From the NCBI RefSeq assembly GCF_900100175.1, contig NZ_FNEM01000019.1, positions 1 to 64,000 on the forward strand: a stretch of 64,000 bases of DNA, given 5' to 3'. Below, piece by piece: positions 26,998 to 35,113 of the stretch. The translations under genes were made by a program, and so were the position numbers. The notes beneath the pieces were generated by a model, which was not told where the DNA came from, did no database searches, and worked only from the letters and a program-made list of their open reading frames with translations. Positions within the stretch are counted from its first letter, which is position 1. Every line of letters begins with the position of its first letter. The DNA comes from Ferrimonas sediminum. GTDB taxonomy: Bacteria; Pseudomonadota; Gammaproteobacteria; Enterobacterales; Shewanellaceae.

Positions 26998-28143
26998 TTA
27001 CTCTGGCAGAAACATTCCCAGTAATTCATTGAGGTAGCGGTGCCCCAAGGGGGTCAGTTGCATCTGTTGTCCATCGATGGCAATCAGCCCTTTGCGCTCG
27101 GCTTCAGACAGGGTGCCGGCAACTTGGGCCTGAGTCAGCGGGGTGCGCTGACTCAGCTCTGCCAGCGGCATGGGCTCCATCAGCCTCAACCGGTTCATGT
27201 AGTATTCCAGCGCCATGTCGTCATTGACGACACCTGTCTCGGTGTCGAGGTAACTCCGCTTAGGATCCAGGTAGCCTTTGGGGTGGCGGATCTTGGTGGT
27301 ACGCACTATCCGGTTTTCCCCTGGCTGACTGAGTTTGCCGTGGGCGCCGCAGCCGATGCCCAGATAGTCACCAAAGCGCCAGTAGTTGAGGTTATGATCG
27401 CAGCGATAACCGGGTTTGGCCCAGGCGGAGATTTCATACTGCTGATAGCCGGCGTCCAGCAGTAACTGCCGCCCCTGTTCAAATATCTGCCACTGTACCT
27501 CTTCGTCGGGAAGAGTAGGTGGCCTGGATGCAAACTGGGTATTGGGCTCAATGGTCAACTGGTACCAGGACAGGTGGACGGTGTTGTGGGCGATGGCTTG
27601 CCTGAGGTCGAACAGCGCATCTTCCGTACTCTGTTGTGGTAAGCCGTGCATCAAGTCGATGTTGATGCGCTCAAAGCCAGCGTTGGCGGCGGCTTCGATG
27701 GCAGCATGGGCCTGGTTGTCATCGTGGATGCGCCCCAACTGAATCAGTTTCTGTGGCTGAAAGCTCTGAACACCGATGGACAGGCGGTTGACTCCAGCAT
27801 GGCGGTAGCCTTCAAACCGGCCCGCTTCCAGGGTGCCTGGATTGGCTTCCATGGTGATTTCGGTGTCAGGAGCGAAGCCGATTCGGCTCTGAATTCCCTC
27901 TAAAAGCCGGGCAATCTGGTCGCTGTCGATAAGCGAAGGTGTGCCACCACCGATGAAGATACTGTGCAGTTGTCGTCCCCCGGCGCCGTCGAGGTCGCCC
28001 TCGAGATCCTCCAGCAGGGCATCGATGTACTGCTGCTGCGGAATCGGGCCTTTTCGACCGTGGGAGTTGAAATCACAGTAGGGACACTTCTGCTCACACC
28101 ATGGAATATGAACATAAAGTGACAGTGGTGGCAGCTGCATCAT
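26998..28143 (-). CDS. hemW: HemW radical SAM heme chaperone
   Basis: 381-residue radical SAM protein with the CxxxCxxC cluster motif CEQKCPYC at about 16-23, lacking the extra N-terminal cysteine features of true HemN. GGGTPS and the C-terminal HemW domain are present. HemW is now regarded as a heme chaperone rather than a coproporphyrinogen oxidase. Its start overlaps the rdgB stop by 4 nt. A heme-trafficking gene suits a cytochrome-rich organism, though this gene order is common to gammaproteobacteria. Confidence 0.94.
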   Translation of the reverse strand: MMQLPPLSLYVHIPWCEQKCPYCDFNSHGRKGPIPQQQYIDALLEDLEGDLDGAGGRQLHSIFIGGGTPSLIDSDQIARLLEGIQSRIGFAPDTEITMEANPGTLEAGRFEGYRHAGVNRLSIGVQSFQPQKLIQLGRIHDDNQAHAAIEAAANAGFERINIDLMHGLPQQSTEDALFDLRQAIAHNTVHLSWYQLTIEPNTQFASRPPTLPDEEVQWQIFEQGRQLLLDAGYQQYEISAWAKPGYRCDHNLNYWRFGDYLGIGCGAHGKLSQPGENRIVRTTKIRHPKGYLDPKRSYLDTETGVVNDDMALEYYMNRLRLMEPMPLAELSQRTPLTQAQVAGTLSEAERKGLIAIDGQQMQLTPLGHRYLNELLGMFLPE

Positions 28144-28739
28144 TGAATGATGCCCTTCTCTTTCAGTTCGGCCAGCAGCAGCTTCATGGCTTTGCCACGG
28201 TGGCTGAGGCGGTTTTTATCATCCGAACCCATCTCGGCAGCGGAGCGGGTGTCGCCACGGACCAGAAACACCGGGTCGTAACCATGCCCCTGTTCGCCGC
28301 GGGCATGATCGAGGATTTCACCTTCCCAGCTGGCCTGGCAGATGATTGGGGTTGGATCTTCGGCGTGGCGCATAAACACCAATACGCACTGAAAACGGGC
28401 GCTGCGTTCCGGCTTGCCTTCCATCTCCTGTAGCAGTTTTCGCCAGTTGTTCTCCGCGTTGGAGGGTTCGCCGGCGAAACGGGCGGAGTAGATACCCGGC
28501 TTGCCATTGAGGGCGTCGACCTCGATTCCTGAATCGTCGGCGATGGCCGGCAGGCCGGTGGCCTGAGCGGCATTGCGGGCTTTGATAATGGCATTCTCGA
28601 CGAAGGTCAGGCCATCTTCGATAGCTTCAGGAACCTCAAATTCACTCTGGGGAGCAACGCGAATAGGGAAATCGGCCAGTAGGGTGGCAAACTCTTTGAC
28701 TTTACCGGCGTTGCCGGTAGCCAGGACAATCTGTTTCAT
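28140..28739 (-). CDS. rdgB: XTP/dITP pyrophosphatase RdgB
   Basis: 199-residue Ham1-type nucleotide pyrophosphatase that removes non-canonical purine nucleotides. Starts with the substrate-binding MKQIVLATGNAGKVKEF and has the family blocks ADDSGIEVDALNG and GHGYDPVF. It is upstream of and overlapping hemW. Confidence 0.95.
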   Translation of the reverse strand: MKQIVLATGNAGKVKEFATLLADFPIRVAPQSEFEVPEAIEDGLTFVENAIIKARNAAQATGLPAIADDSGIEVDALNGKPGIYSARFAGEPSNAENNWRKLLQEMEGKPERSARFQCVLVFMRHAEDPTPIICQASWEGEILDHARGEQGHGYDPVFLVRGDTRSAAEMGSDDKNRLSHRGKAMKLLLAELKEKGIIQ

Positions 28740-28805
28740 GGGCTAAATCACTTAAACCAAAGCTCGGACTGGAGATTCTAACTGAGCAATGGCCACAGCG
28801 CGATA

Positions 28806-29243
28806 TCAGTCTACGTAGAACTTCTGTTCAAATTGTAAGTTGGTGTCCAGATCGGTGCCATTGTTGATGTCGATGCTGAAGGTGAAGGTCTCTTCGTTCC
28901 TGTGTTCGATCTCAGCGATGTAATAGATCGCATCACCTTCTCTAATCTCTTTAAATCTTAGGTTTTTCTGACTGCCTAGGAGATTCTGGGCGTAGCCGGT
29001 GATCTCTGCTGAAAGGGCTGTGCCAACCTTATCCTGAGAAGTGTCCTTGACCATGATGTTTACTAAGCCGATGTAGCGGCTGCGGGTAATGTCATAGTTC
29101 TTGGCGATACTGGGGGGAATAAAAGTACTGCCAAAGGAGACGTAATGAATGGCGTAGTCTCCTACCTGAACCTTTTGTTCTGCCTGCGCTGGCAGTGACA
29201 GGGCCAGGCTGAAAACCAGCATTGCACCTAGGCGTGTAAACAT
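28806..29243 (-). CDS. DUF4426 family exported protein
   Basis: 145-residue periplasmic protein with a signal peptide cleaved near AQAEQ (residue 21). It matches the DUF4426 family found beside rdgB/yggU in Vibrio and Shewanella (DYAIHYVSFGSTFIPPSIAKNY; C terminus FEQKFYVD). Function unknown. AAGGAGCTCG precedes the ATG. It lies between yggU and rdgB on the same strand. Confidence 0.85.
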   Translation of the reverse strand: MFTRLGAMLVFSLALSLPAQAEQKVQVGDYAIHYVSFGSTFIPPSIAKNYDITRSRYIGLVNIMVKDTSQDKVGTALSAEITGYAQNLLGSQKNLRFKEIREGDAIYYIAEIEHRNEETFTFSIDINNGTDLDTNLQFEQKFYVD

Positions 29244-29320
29244 AACGAGCTCCTTTCTTAGTATGTCGGTAGTAATACCAGAGGTCGCCAGAGGCCATGA
29301 GCCGCTGGCGACTTCATTTA

Positions 29321-29620
29321 TTATAATAGTTGTTCAATGGATTCGGGGATCTGCCTTGGGCTGTCAATCTGTATCTGTTTGTGGCGCCCCAACTCGCCCT
29401 TGCGAATCTGCACCTGTCCTTTGGCGACTTTGAACTGCTTGGCGAGAAATTTGGTCAGGTGGGCGTTGGCCTTGCCATCCACCGGTGGAGCGGTAATGGC
29501 CACCTTGAGTTCATCGCCGTGTACTCCTACCCATTGGTCACGACTGGCCTTGGGTTGTATGTACAGATTTAGCAGCAGGCCATCGGCCTGCCGCTGCACT
29601 GGCTTCAAATGATTCTCCAC
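29321..29620 (-). CDS. yggU: YggU/DUF167 family protein
   Basis: 99-residue DUF167 protein with the characteristic IQPKASRDQ and [12 protein letters not shown] blocks followed by [15 protein letters not shown]. Function unknown; the gene partners yggT widely. Its start overlaps the yggT stop by 16 nt. Confidence 0.92.
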   Translation of the reverse strand: MENHLKPVQRQADGLLLNLYIQPKASRDQWVGVHGDELKVAITAPPVDGKANAHLTKFLAKQFKVAKGQVQIRKGELGRHKQIQIDSPRQIPESIEQLL

Positions 29621-30150
29621 AACGGCAGTAGGTCACCGAGGAACAGGTTGATGAAGTTCATGCCGATCAGCAGCACCATTACCGACAGATCCAGGCCGCC
29701 CATGACGGGAATCACTCGGCGAATGGGGGCCAGTACCGGTTCGGTGATTTGATGAAACAGGAACTCGATGGGGTTTTGCCCCTGGCTGATCCAGCTCATG
29801 ATGGCGCGAATGATCAGCACCCAGAACAGCAGCATGCCGGCTTCTTTGACCACGCTGATGGCGGCCAGGTAGAAGGTCATGGGATCAAAAGCGGCTCCCT
29901 TGATGGCCATCAATACCAGCCACTTTGCCAACGCGACCAGATAGGCGAGCACCACTCCAGCCAGATCCAGACTACCCAAGGAGGGGATGACGCGACGCAG
30001 GGGAGACAACACCGGGTGGGTGGCTTTGACGACGAATTGACTGAAAGGGTTATAGAAATCTGCTCTGGCCCATTGTAGCCAGACACGTAGAAGCACCACC
30101 ATCAGGTAGAGGTTAAACAGGGTGGAGATCAAGTAAAGAGTTGCATTCAT
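29605..30150 (-). CDS. yggT: YggT family membrane protein
   Basis: 181-residue inner-membrane protein made of two YggT repeats, each with a hydrophobic hairpin and the [19 protein letters not shown] / [19 protein letters not shown] motif. Implicated in osmotic or membrane homeostasis in related bacteria; exact role uncertain. Located between proC and yggU, as in E. coli-type order. Confidence 0.93.
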   Translation of the reverse strand: MNATLYLISTLFNLYLMVVLLRVWLQWARADFYNPFSQFVVKATHPVLSPLRRVIPSLGSLDLAGVVLAYLVALAKWLVLMAIKGAAFDPMTFYLAAISVVKEAGMLLFWVLIIRAIMSWISQGQNPIEFLFHQITEPVLAPIRRVIPVMGGLDLSVMVLLIGMNFINLFLGDLLPLWRII

Positions 30151-30173
30151 GGGATGACAATCCGTTTAGAAAA

Positions 30174-30989
30174 TTAAAAAAGTTTGGCCATTTCCTGGGC
30201 TCGGCTGACCGCTGCCTTCATGGCACCGTCGACGGTCTTCCTCAGCCCCTGATGTTCAAAATGTTCGATGGCTTTGGCGGTAGTGCCGCCTTTTGAAGTA
30301 ACCCTGGCGCGCAACTCGGCCAGGGACAGCTGCGGATTTTGTTTGACCATGGCGGCGGCACCGACGGCGGTTTGCTCAATCATTTTCCGGGCTTGCTGGG
30401 GGGAGACGCCCAGGCTGTCGACGGCGCATTGCTCCATCGCTTCCATCATCAGGAAGAAATAGGCCGGTGCACTGCCGGCACAGGCGATGACTTGGTCGAT
30501 GCCGCTCTCTTCTTCAACCCAGACGATTTCGCCCACCGCTGACATCAGGGTCGAGGCCAGCGCCTTGTCCTGTTTGAGGATGCCCGGAGCGCCGAACAGG
30601 CCGGTCATCCCTAACCCCAGTAGCGAAGGGGTGTTGGGCATGGCACGAACCACTCTTACCGGCTGTTGCAGGTATTCGGCGATGCGATCACAGGTAACAC
30701 CGGCGGCGATGGACAACACCAGGGTCTGGCTCAGATCCAGCTGTTTCAGCTGTTCACACACCGACTTAAGAATTTGCGGTTTAACCGCCAGTACCAGCAC
30801 GTCGGCCTCGGCGATCTGAAGGTTGTCGGTACTGGTGCGAATGCCGAAGCTCTCCTGAAGCTCATCAAGTTTGCCTCGGCTGGGGTTACTGGCCGCGATG
30901 GCGTCGGCGGGATAGCCGCCGTTTACCAGACCACTGATGATGCTGCGGCTCATGTTGCCGGCACCGATGAATGCGATGGTTGAGGTCAC
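30174..30989 (-). CDS. proC: Pyrroline-5-carboxylate reductase ProC
   Basis: 271-residue NAD(P)H-dependent enzyme for the last step of proline synthesis. Rossmann motif FIGAGNMSRSI near the N terminus, MPNTPSLLGLGMTGL mid-chain and the C-terminal signature VTSKGGTTAKAIEHFE. A GTG start at 30989 is chosen because AAGGAAG lies a few bases upstream and it follows directly on the yggS stop; an ATG 18 bp further up would lie inside yggS. Confidence 0.94.
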   Translation of the reverse strand: MTSTIAFIGAGNMSRSIISGLVNGGYPADAIAASNPSRGKLDELQESFGIRTSTDNLQIAEADVLVLAVKPQILKSVCEQLKQLDLSQTLVLSIAAGVTCDRIAEYLQQPVRVVRAMPNTPSLLGLGMTGLFGAPGILKQDKALASTLMSAVGEIVWVEEESGIDQVIACAGSAPAYFFLMMEAMEQCAVDSLGVSPQQARKMIEQTAVGAAAMVKQNPQLSLAELRARVTSKGGTTAKAIEHFEHQGLRKTVDGAMKAAVSRAQEMAKLF

Positions 30990-30990
30990 T

Positions 30991-31674
30991 TTACTTCCTT
31001 GCGCCAAAAATTGCGGTACCCAGGCGTACCATGGTACTGCCCTGCTCGATGGCGGCGTCGAGATCGCCGCTCATGCCCATGGACAGGGTATCGATACCAC
31101 CAAATCGTGATTTTAGCTCATTAAACAGCTTTTTAACCTGACTAAATTGTTGCCTTTGATGTGCAGGATCGCTGCTGGCCATGGGAATGGCCATGACGCC
31201 TCTCAGGGTCAGATTGGGCAGGTCGTGAATCTGCTCGGCCAGTGACATCAGCTCATCGGCAGCCACGCCCGACTTACTGGCTTCATGGCTGACGTTGACT
31301 TGAATGCACAGATTCAGCGGCGGCAGCGACGCCGGCCTCTGCTCCGACAGCCGCTGGGCAATCTTGAGTCGATCCACACTGTGGACCCAGTCGAAGTGCT
31401 GGGCGATGGGGCGGGTCTTATTGGACTGAATCGGGCCGATAAAGTGCCAGATGATCGGCAGTTCGGCCAATTGCTGCTGTTTTTCCAGTGCTTCCTGCAG
31501 GTAGTTTTCGCCAAAGTGGCGCTGTCCGGCTTCGAACGCCTGCTGCAACAGAGGTGCGGGTTTGGTTTTGCTGACCGCCAGCAGGGTGATCTGGTCCGGA
31601 TGGCGATCACTGTTCCGGGCGGATTGTGCAATCCGTTGCTGGGCCAGACTCAACTGGTCTGCTATGGTTGTCAT
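30991..31674 (-). CDS. yggS: PLP homeostasis protein YggS
   Basis: 227-residue pyridoxal-phosphate-binding protein of the YBL036C/PROSC family with the PLP-lysine motif LLAVSKTKP, HFIGPIQSNKT and LSMGMSGDLDAAIEQGSTMVR. It buffers PLP and affects amino acid metabolism. It is first of the minus-strand block and divergent from pilT across 28 bp. Confidence 0.95.
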   Translation of the reverse strand: MTTIADQLSLAQQRIAQSARNSDRHPDQITLLAVSKTKPAPLLQQAFEAGQRHFGENYLQEALEKQQQLAELPIIWHFIGPIQSNKTRPIAQHFDWVHSVDRLKIAQRLSEQRPASLPPLNLCIQVNVSHEASKSGVAADELMSLAEQIHDLPNLTLRGVMAIPMASSDPAHQRQQFSQVKKLFNELKSRFGGIDTLSMGMSGDLDAAIEQGSTMVRLGTAIFGARK

Positions 31675-31702
31675 AATTTTCAGCTAATTTCTTGTCAGAT
31701 AA

Positions 31703-32734
31703 ATGGATATTACTGAGCTTCTTGCCTTTAGTGTAAAACACAACGCCTCCGATCTGCACCTCTCCTCCGGGGTTGCGCCAATTATTCGTGTCGATGGTGA
31801 GGTTCGCCGTCTCAATGTGCCTGAGCTGGACCATGCCACCATACACAGTCTGGTGTATGACATCATGAACGATAAGCAGCGCAAGGAGTATGAGCAGAAC
31901 CTGGAGATTGATTTCTCATTTGAAGTGCCGAACCTGGCTCGCTTCCGGGTGAATGCGTTTCACCAGGCCCGCGGCGCGGCGGCGGTGTTTCGCACCATTC
32001 CCAGTACTGTCCTCAGCCTGGAGCAGTTGGACGCACCGGATATTTTCCGTCAGATCGCATCGTTTCCCCGGGGGCTGGTGTTGGTCACCGGCCCGACTGG
32101 CTCGGGTAAAAGCACCACCCTGGCGGCCATGGTGGATTACATCAATGCCGAACGCCGGGACCATATCCTGACTATTGAGGATCCCATTGAGTTCGTTCAC
32201 CAGCCTAAAAATTGCCTGATCAATCAGCGTGAAGTTCATCGCGATACCCACAGCTTTAATAATGCCCTGCGCAGTGCACTGAGGGAAGACCCCGATGTGA
32301 TTCTGGTGGGGGAGATGCGGGATCTGGAGACCATCCGTTTGGCGCTGACGGCGGCAGAGACCGGTCATCTGGTGTTTGGCACTCTGCATACCACCTCGGC
32401 GGCTAAGACCATCGACCGGGTAGTGGATGTGTTCCCCGCGGCGGAGAAGGCGATGGTGCGCACCATGTTGTCGGAATCGCTGCAGGCGGTGATCTCTCAG
32501 GCCTTGGTGAAAAGAGTTGGCGGCGGCCGGGTGGCGGCTCATGAAATCATGATGGGGACGCCGGCGATTCGTAACCTGATTCGGGAAGATAAAGTGGCGC
32601 AGATGTACTCTGCCATTCAGACCGGCATGAGCTACGGTATGCAGACTCTGGAGCAGAGCCTGACCAAGCTGGCCAATCAGGGAGTCATCAGCCGTCAGGA
32701 CATGATGGCCAAGCTGAACGTCAGCTCGTTCTAG
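31703..32734 (+). CDS. pilT: Type IV pilus retraction ATPase PilT
   Basis: 343-residue secretion-type hexameric ATPase. N-terminal PAS-like region, Walker A GPTGSGKST (130-138), Asp box/Walker B DPDVILVGEMRDLETI, His box GHLVFGTLHTTSA and the PilT C-terminal AIRNLIRE motif. It drives pilus retraction and twitching. The adjacency to yggS is the standard gammaproteobacterial arrangement, and pilU follows 8 nt later. Confidence 0.97.
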   Translation: MDITELLAFSVKHNASDLHLSSGVAPIIRVDGEVRRLNVPELDHATIHSLVYDIMNDKQRKEYEQNLEIDFSFEVPNLARFRVNAFHQARGAAAVFRTIPSTVLSLEQLDAPDIFRQIASFPRGLVLVTGPTGSGKSTTLAAMVDYINAERRDHILTIEDPIEFVHQPKNCLINQREVHRDTHSFNNALRSALREDPDVILVGEMRDLETIRLALTAAETGHLVFGTLHTTSAAKTIDRVVDVFPAAEKAMVRTMLSESLQAVISQALVKRVGGGRVAAHEIMMGTPAIRNLIREDKVAQMYSAIQTGMSYGMQTLEQSLTKLANQGVISRQDMMAKLNVSSF

Positions 32735-32742
32735 GAGTCGCA

Positions 32743-33858
32743 ATGGAGATCAACGTCCTGCTGGCCCAGATGGTCAGCCGTAAAGCCAGCGATCTGTTTA
32801 TCACCGTGGGTTTTCCACCCAGTGCCAAGATCGATGGTGTGATGACGCCGCTGACGGATCAACCGCTGACCGAGGAGCAGGCATTATTGATGGTGGAGGC
32901 GGTGATGACCACCGACACCAAACAGCAGTTTCACCAGCACCGGGAAGCCAACTTTGCTTACAGTTTTGATGAGCAGTTGGGGCGATTCCGGGTGTCGGCG
33001 TTCTGGCAGCGGGAGCACCCCGGTATGGTGATGCGGTTGATTGAAACCCGTATACCGACTCCGGAAGAGCTGCACCTGCCGGCGATCATGTCCGAGGTGG
33101 CGATGATGAAGCGCGGGCTGGTTATCATGGTGGGGGCTACCGGAACCGGTAAATCCACCTCGCTGGCGGCCATGGTGGGCCATCGCAATGCCAACCAGGC
33201 CGGCCACATTCTCACCATCGAAGACCCCATTGAGTTTGTTCATCAACACCGGAAAAGCATGGTGACCCAGCGGGAAGTGGGGTTGGACACCGAGTCGTTC
33301 GAGGCGGCGCTGAAGAGCTCGCTCAGGCAGGCTCCGGATGTGATTCTTATTGGTGAGATTCGCAGTCAGGAAACCATGGAGTTTGCCCTGGCCTTCGCGG
33401 AGACCGGGCATCTGTGCATGGCGACGCTGCATGCCAACAATGCCAACCAGGCGCTGGATCGCATCATGCATCTGGTGCCGAAAGAGAAGCATCGCCAGCT
33501 GTTGTTTGATCTGTCTCTGAACCTGAAAGCGGTCATGGCCCAGCAGTTGGTGCCCAGTGTCGACGGTCAGGGACGGCGGGTGGCCATCGAGGTGCTGCTC
33601 AATACGCCCAGGGTAGCGGATCTGATTGCCAAGGGGGAACTGCATGAGCTGAAGCAGGCGATGGCCTGCAGCACCGAGCAGGGCATGCAAACTTTTGATC
33701 AGGCGCTGTTCACTCTTTACCAACAGGGGCAGATTAGCTATGAGAATGCCCTGCATCACGCTGACTCTGCCAATGATCTGAGGCTGATGATCAAGCTGCA
33801 TTCCAGAAACCAGGGCAGCACCAGCAGCCTGGACGGGGTCACCATCGAGTTGGATTAA
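32743..33858 (+). CDS. pilU: PilT-dependent retraction ATPase PilU
   Basis: 371-residue PilT paralogue with Walker A GATGTGKST (131-139), Walker B APDVILIGEIRSQETM and His box GHLCMATLHANN. PilU assists PilT in forceful pilus retraction. It has the longer C-terminal tail typical of PilU. No terminator follows before the tetR palindrome at 33909. Confidence 0.96.
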   Translation: MEINVLLAQMVSRKASDLFITVGFPPSAKIDGVMTPLTDQPLTEEQALLMVEAVMTTDTKQQFHQHREANFAYSFDEQLGRFRVSAFWQREHPGMVMRLIETRIPTPEELHLPAIMSEVAMMKRGLVIMVGATGTGKSTSLAAMVGHRNANQAGHILTIEDPIEFVHQHRKSMVTQREVGLDTESFEAALKSSLRQAPDVILIGEIRSQETMEFALAFAETGHLCMATLHANNANQALDRIMHLVPKEKHRQLLFDLSLNLKAVMAQQLVPSVDGQGRRVAIEVLLNTPRVADLIAKGELHELKQAMACSTEQGMQTFDQALFTLYQQGQISYENALHHADSANDLRLMIKLHSRNQGSTSSLDGVTIELD

Positions 33859-33908
33859 TTCATCAATCACCGAGATTAAGATGAATTATTGCGGTGCCTT
33901 AGTCTGCT

Positions 33909-33952
33909 ACGGTACCTTAATATTCATCGATTGATGAATATTAAGGTACCGT
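33909..33952. promoter_or_regulatory. 20-bp perfect inverted repeat over the tetR start
   Basis: Arms at 33909-33928 and 33933-33952 are exact reverse complements around the spacer GATT; the core is GGTACCTTAATATTCATC. The right arm includes the only plausible ribosome site (AAGG at 33943-33946) and ends within the GTG at 33951, 2 nt before the ATG at 33954. It could be the operator for the TetR protein encoded just downstream, a hairpin that masks its start in mRNA, or a terminator-like element for pilTU. A partial CGGTGCCTTAG relative lies upstream at 33893. Confidence 0.75.
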
Positions 33953-33953
33953 G

Positions 33954-34586
33954 ATGGCCAATCGACAGGGTCGACCCGTGGGTGACTCCGATGCCCGCCA
34001 GCGTTTGATCGACGCCGCCCGCAAACAGTTTTCCTTTGCTCCTTATGAAAAGGTTTCTACCCGTCAGATCGCCGAAGAGGCGGACGTCAATGCCGCGCTG
34101 ATTCGATACTACTTTGCCAATAAGTGGGGCTTGTTCGAGACCATGATGGCGGAGACGGTCGCTCCCATCTCCGAAAAGGTGCTGCAGGCACAGCAGAGCA
34201 AGGATTTCGAGTCCATCAGCGTGGTCATGCGGACCTATAACCAGGTGATGGCGGAAAGCCCCTATTTTCCGCGTCTGGTGTACCGTTTGCTGTCTATGGA
34301 GGGCTCCGCCGGTCAGGTTCAACAGTTGCAAAAACTGATTCATGGCGTGTTTTCCCACGGAGAAAATTTGATGTTTGAGGATCTGGCCGAGAAAGGTGGA
34401 CTCAAACCCGGCGTCGATCCTGCCCTGGCCCGCCTCAGCTTCGCCAGTCTGATGGTGTTTCCCTTCCTGGCGCCGCCGTCGATGTTGAAGGTTAATGGAA
34501 TTAAGGTCGATGACGATTTTTACTATCGCCTGGCGGAGCACAACATCGCCTTGCTGCAAGCGGGCCTGCTGAAACAACCGGAGTAA
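33954..34586 (+). CDS. TetR family transcriptional regulator
   Basis: 210-residue TetR-type repressor. The N-terminal helix-turn-helix (about 17-62) contains YEKVSTRQIAEEADVNAALIRYYFANKWGLFETMM; the C-terminal ligand domain is not recognised. A GTG 3 bp upstream (33951) could also start translation. The large palindrome over the start suggests autoregulation. No transporter or enzyme gene lies next to it, so its other targets are unknown. Confidence 0.88.
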   Translation: MANRQGRPVGDSDARQRLIDAARKQFSFAPYEKVSTRQIAEEADVNAALIRYYFANKWGLFETMMAETVAPISEKVLQAQQSKDFESISVVMRTYNQVMAESPYFPRLVYRLLSMEGSAGQVQQLQKLIHGVFSHGENLMFEDLAEKGGLKPGVDPALARLSFASLMVFPFLAPPSMLKVNGIKVDDDFYYRLAEHNIALLQAGLLKQPE

Positions 34587-34593
34587 CCGTTCC

Positions 34594-34758
34594 ATGCCCG
34601 ATACCGGCCTTCTCGCCCCGGTATCCAAATATGAGGCAGGGGGAGCGGGAGATCGAGTTAGGATTCAGGGCGATGATCTGCAACAGCTAAAACGGGTGTT
34701 GGTTCTGGTGGGTGAGAAACGCCAGTATGACCGCCTGGCCCTGGCGGAGCCGTTGTAG
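34594..34758 (+). CDS. Possible 54-residue small protein after tetR
   Basis: ATG 7 nt after the tetR stop opens a 54-codon frame ending at TAG (34756-34758). It reads MPDTGLLAPVSKYE and ends with QQLKRVLVLVGEKRQYDR plus a short tail. It has mixed hydrophilic composition with no membrane segment, and no homologue is recognised. The ribosome site is weak. It could equally be a decayed remnant or chance frame. Confidence 0.3.
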   Translation: MPDTGLLAPVSKYEAGGAGDRVRIQGDDLQQLKRVLVLVGEKRQYDRLALAEPL

Positions 34759-35113
34759 GAGATCGCCCTTTTTCGAGTAGGAGATGGGCGGTTATTAGTT
34801 TTATAAGATTATGATATTTAGGGATTAGTTTTATCGCAGTTGGTATTCGTTGATGATTGCCTTTAAGGCCAGGATATGGCGTCATCTATGCTGGGAGACT
34901 AGAGTTAGGCTTACCGATCTGCCCGCGTTTCACTCCAATAACCCCTCCTGCTACCGGGCTCAGCCCCGTTGCCGAGGAGGTCAGTTTTACCGTCGTTGTA
35001 CGCTGCCTGTCCTGGTGGCGCTGTCCGCAGGATGCGGGCGAGGCTCAGGGAGCAACCGGTTTACCGGTAACAGGCTGTGAGAAGGTTCCCGCCTTGAGAT
35101 AAGAGGTGCAAGG
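34759..35113 (+). other. Gene-free leader of the GGDEF/EAL gene
   Basis: About 355 bp without a supportable gene. The last 100 bp are GC-rich with several short complementary runs (for example AACCGGTTTACCGGTAACAGG near 35053-35073). I looked for a cyclic-di-GMP riboswitch core and did not see one. An AAGAGGTGCAAGG purine stretch provides the ribosome site. Confidence 0.4.

Noticed and set aside
34850..35113. Cyclic-di-GMP riboswitch upstream of the GGDEF/EAL gene
   Set aside because: The conserved core of class I or II riboswitches was not found; the short complementary runs do not form the expected fold.
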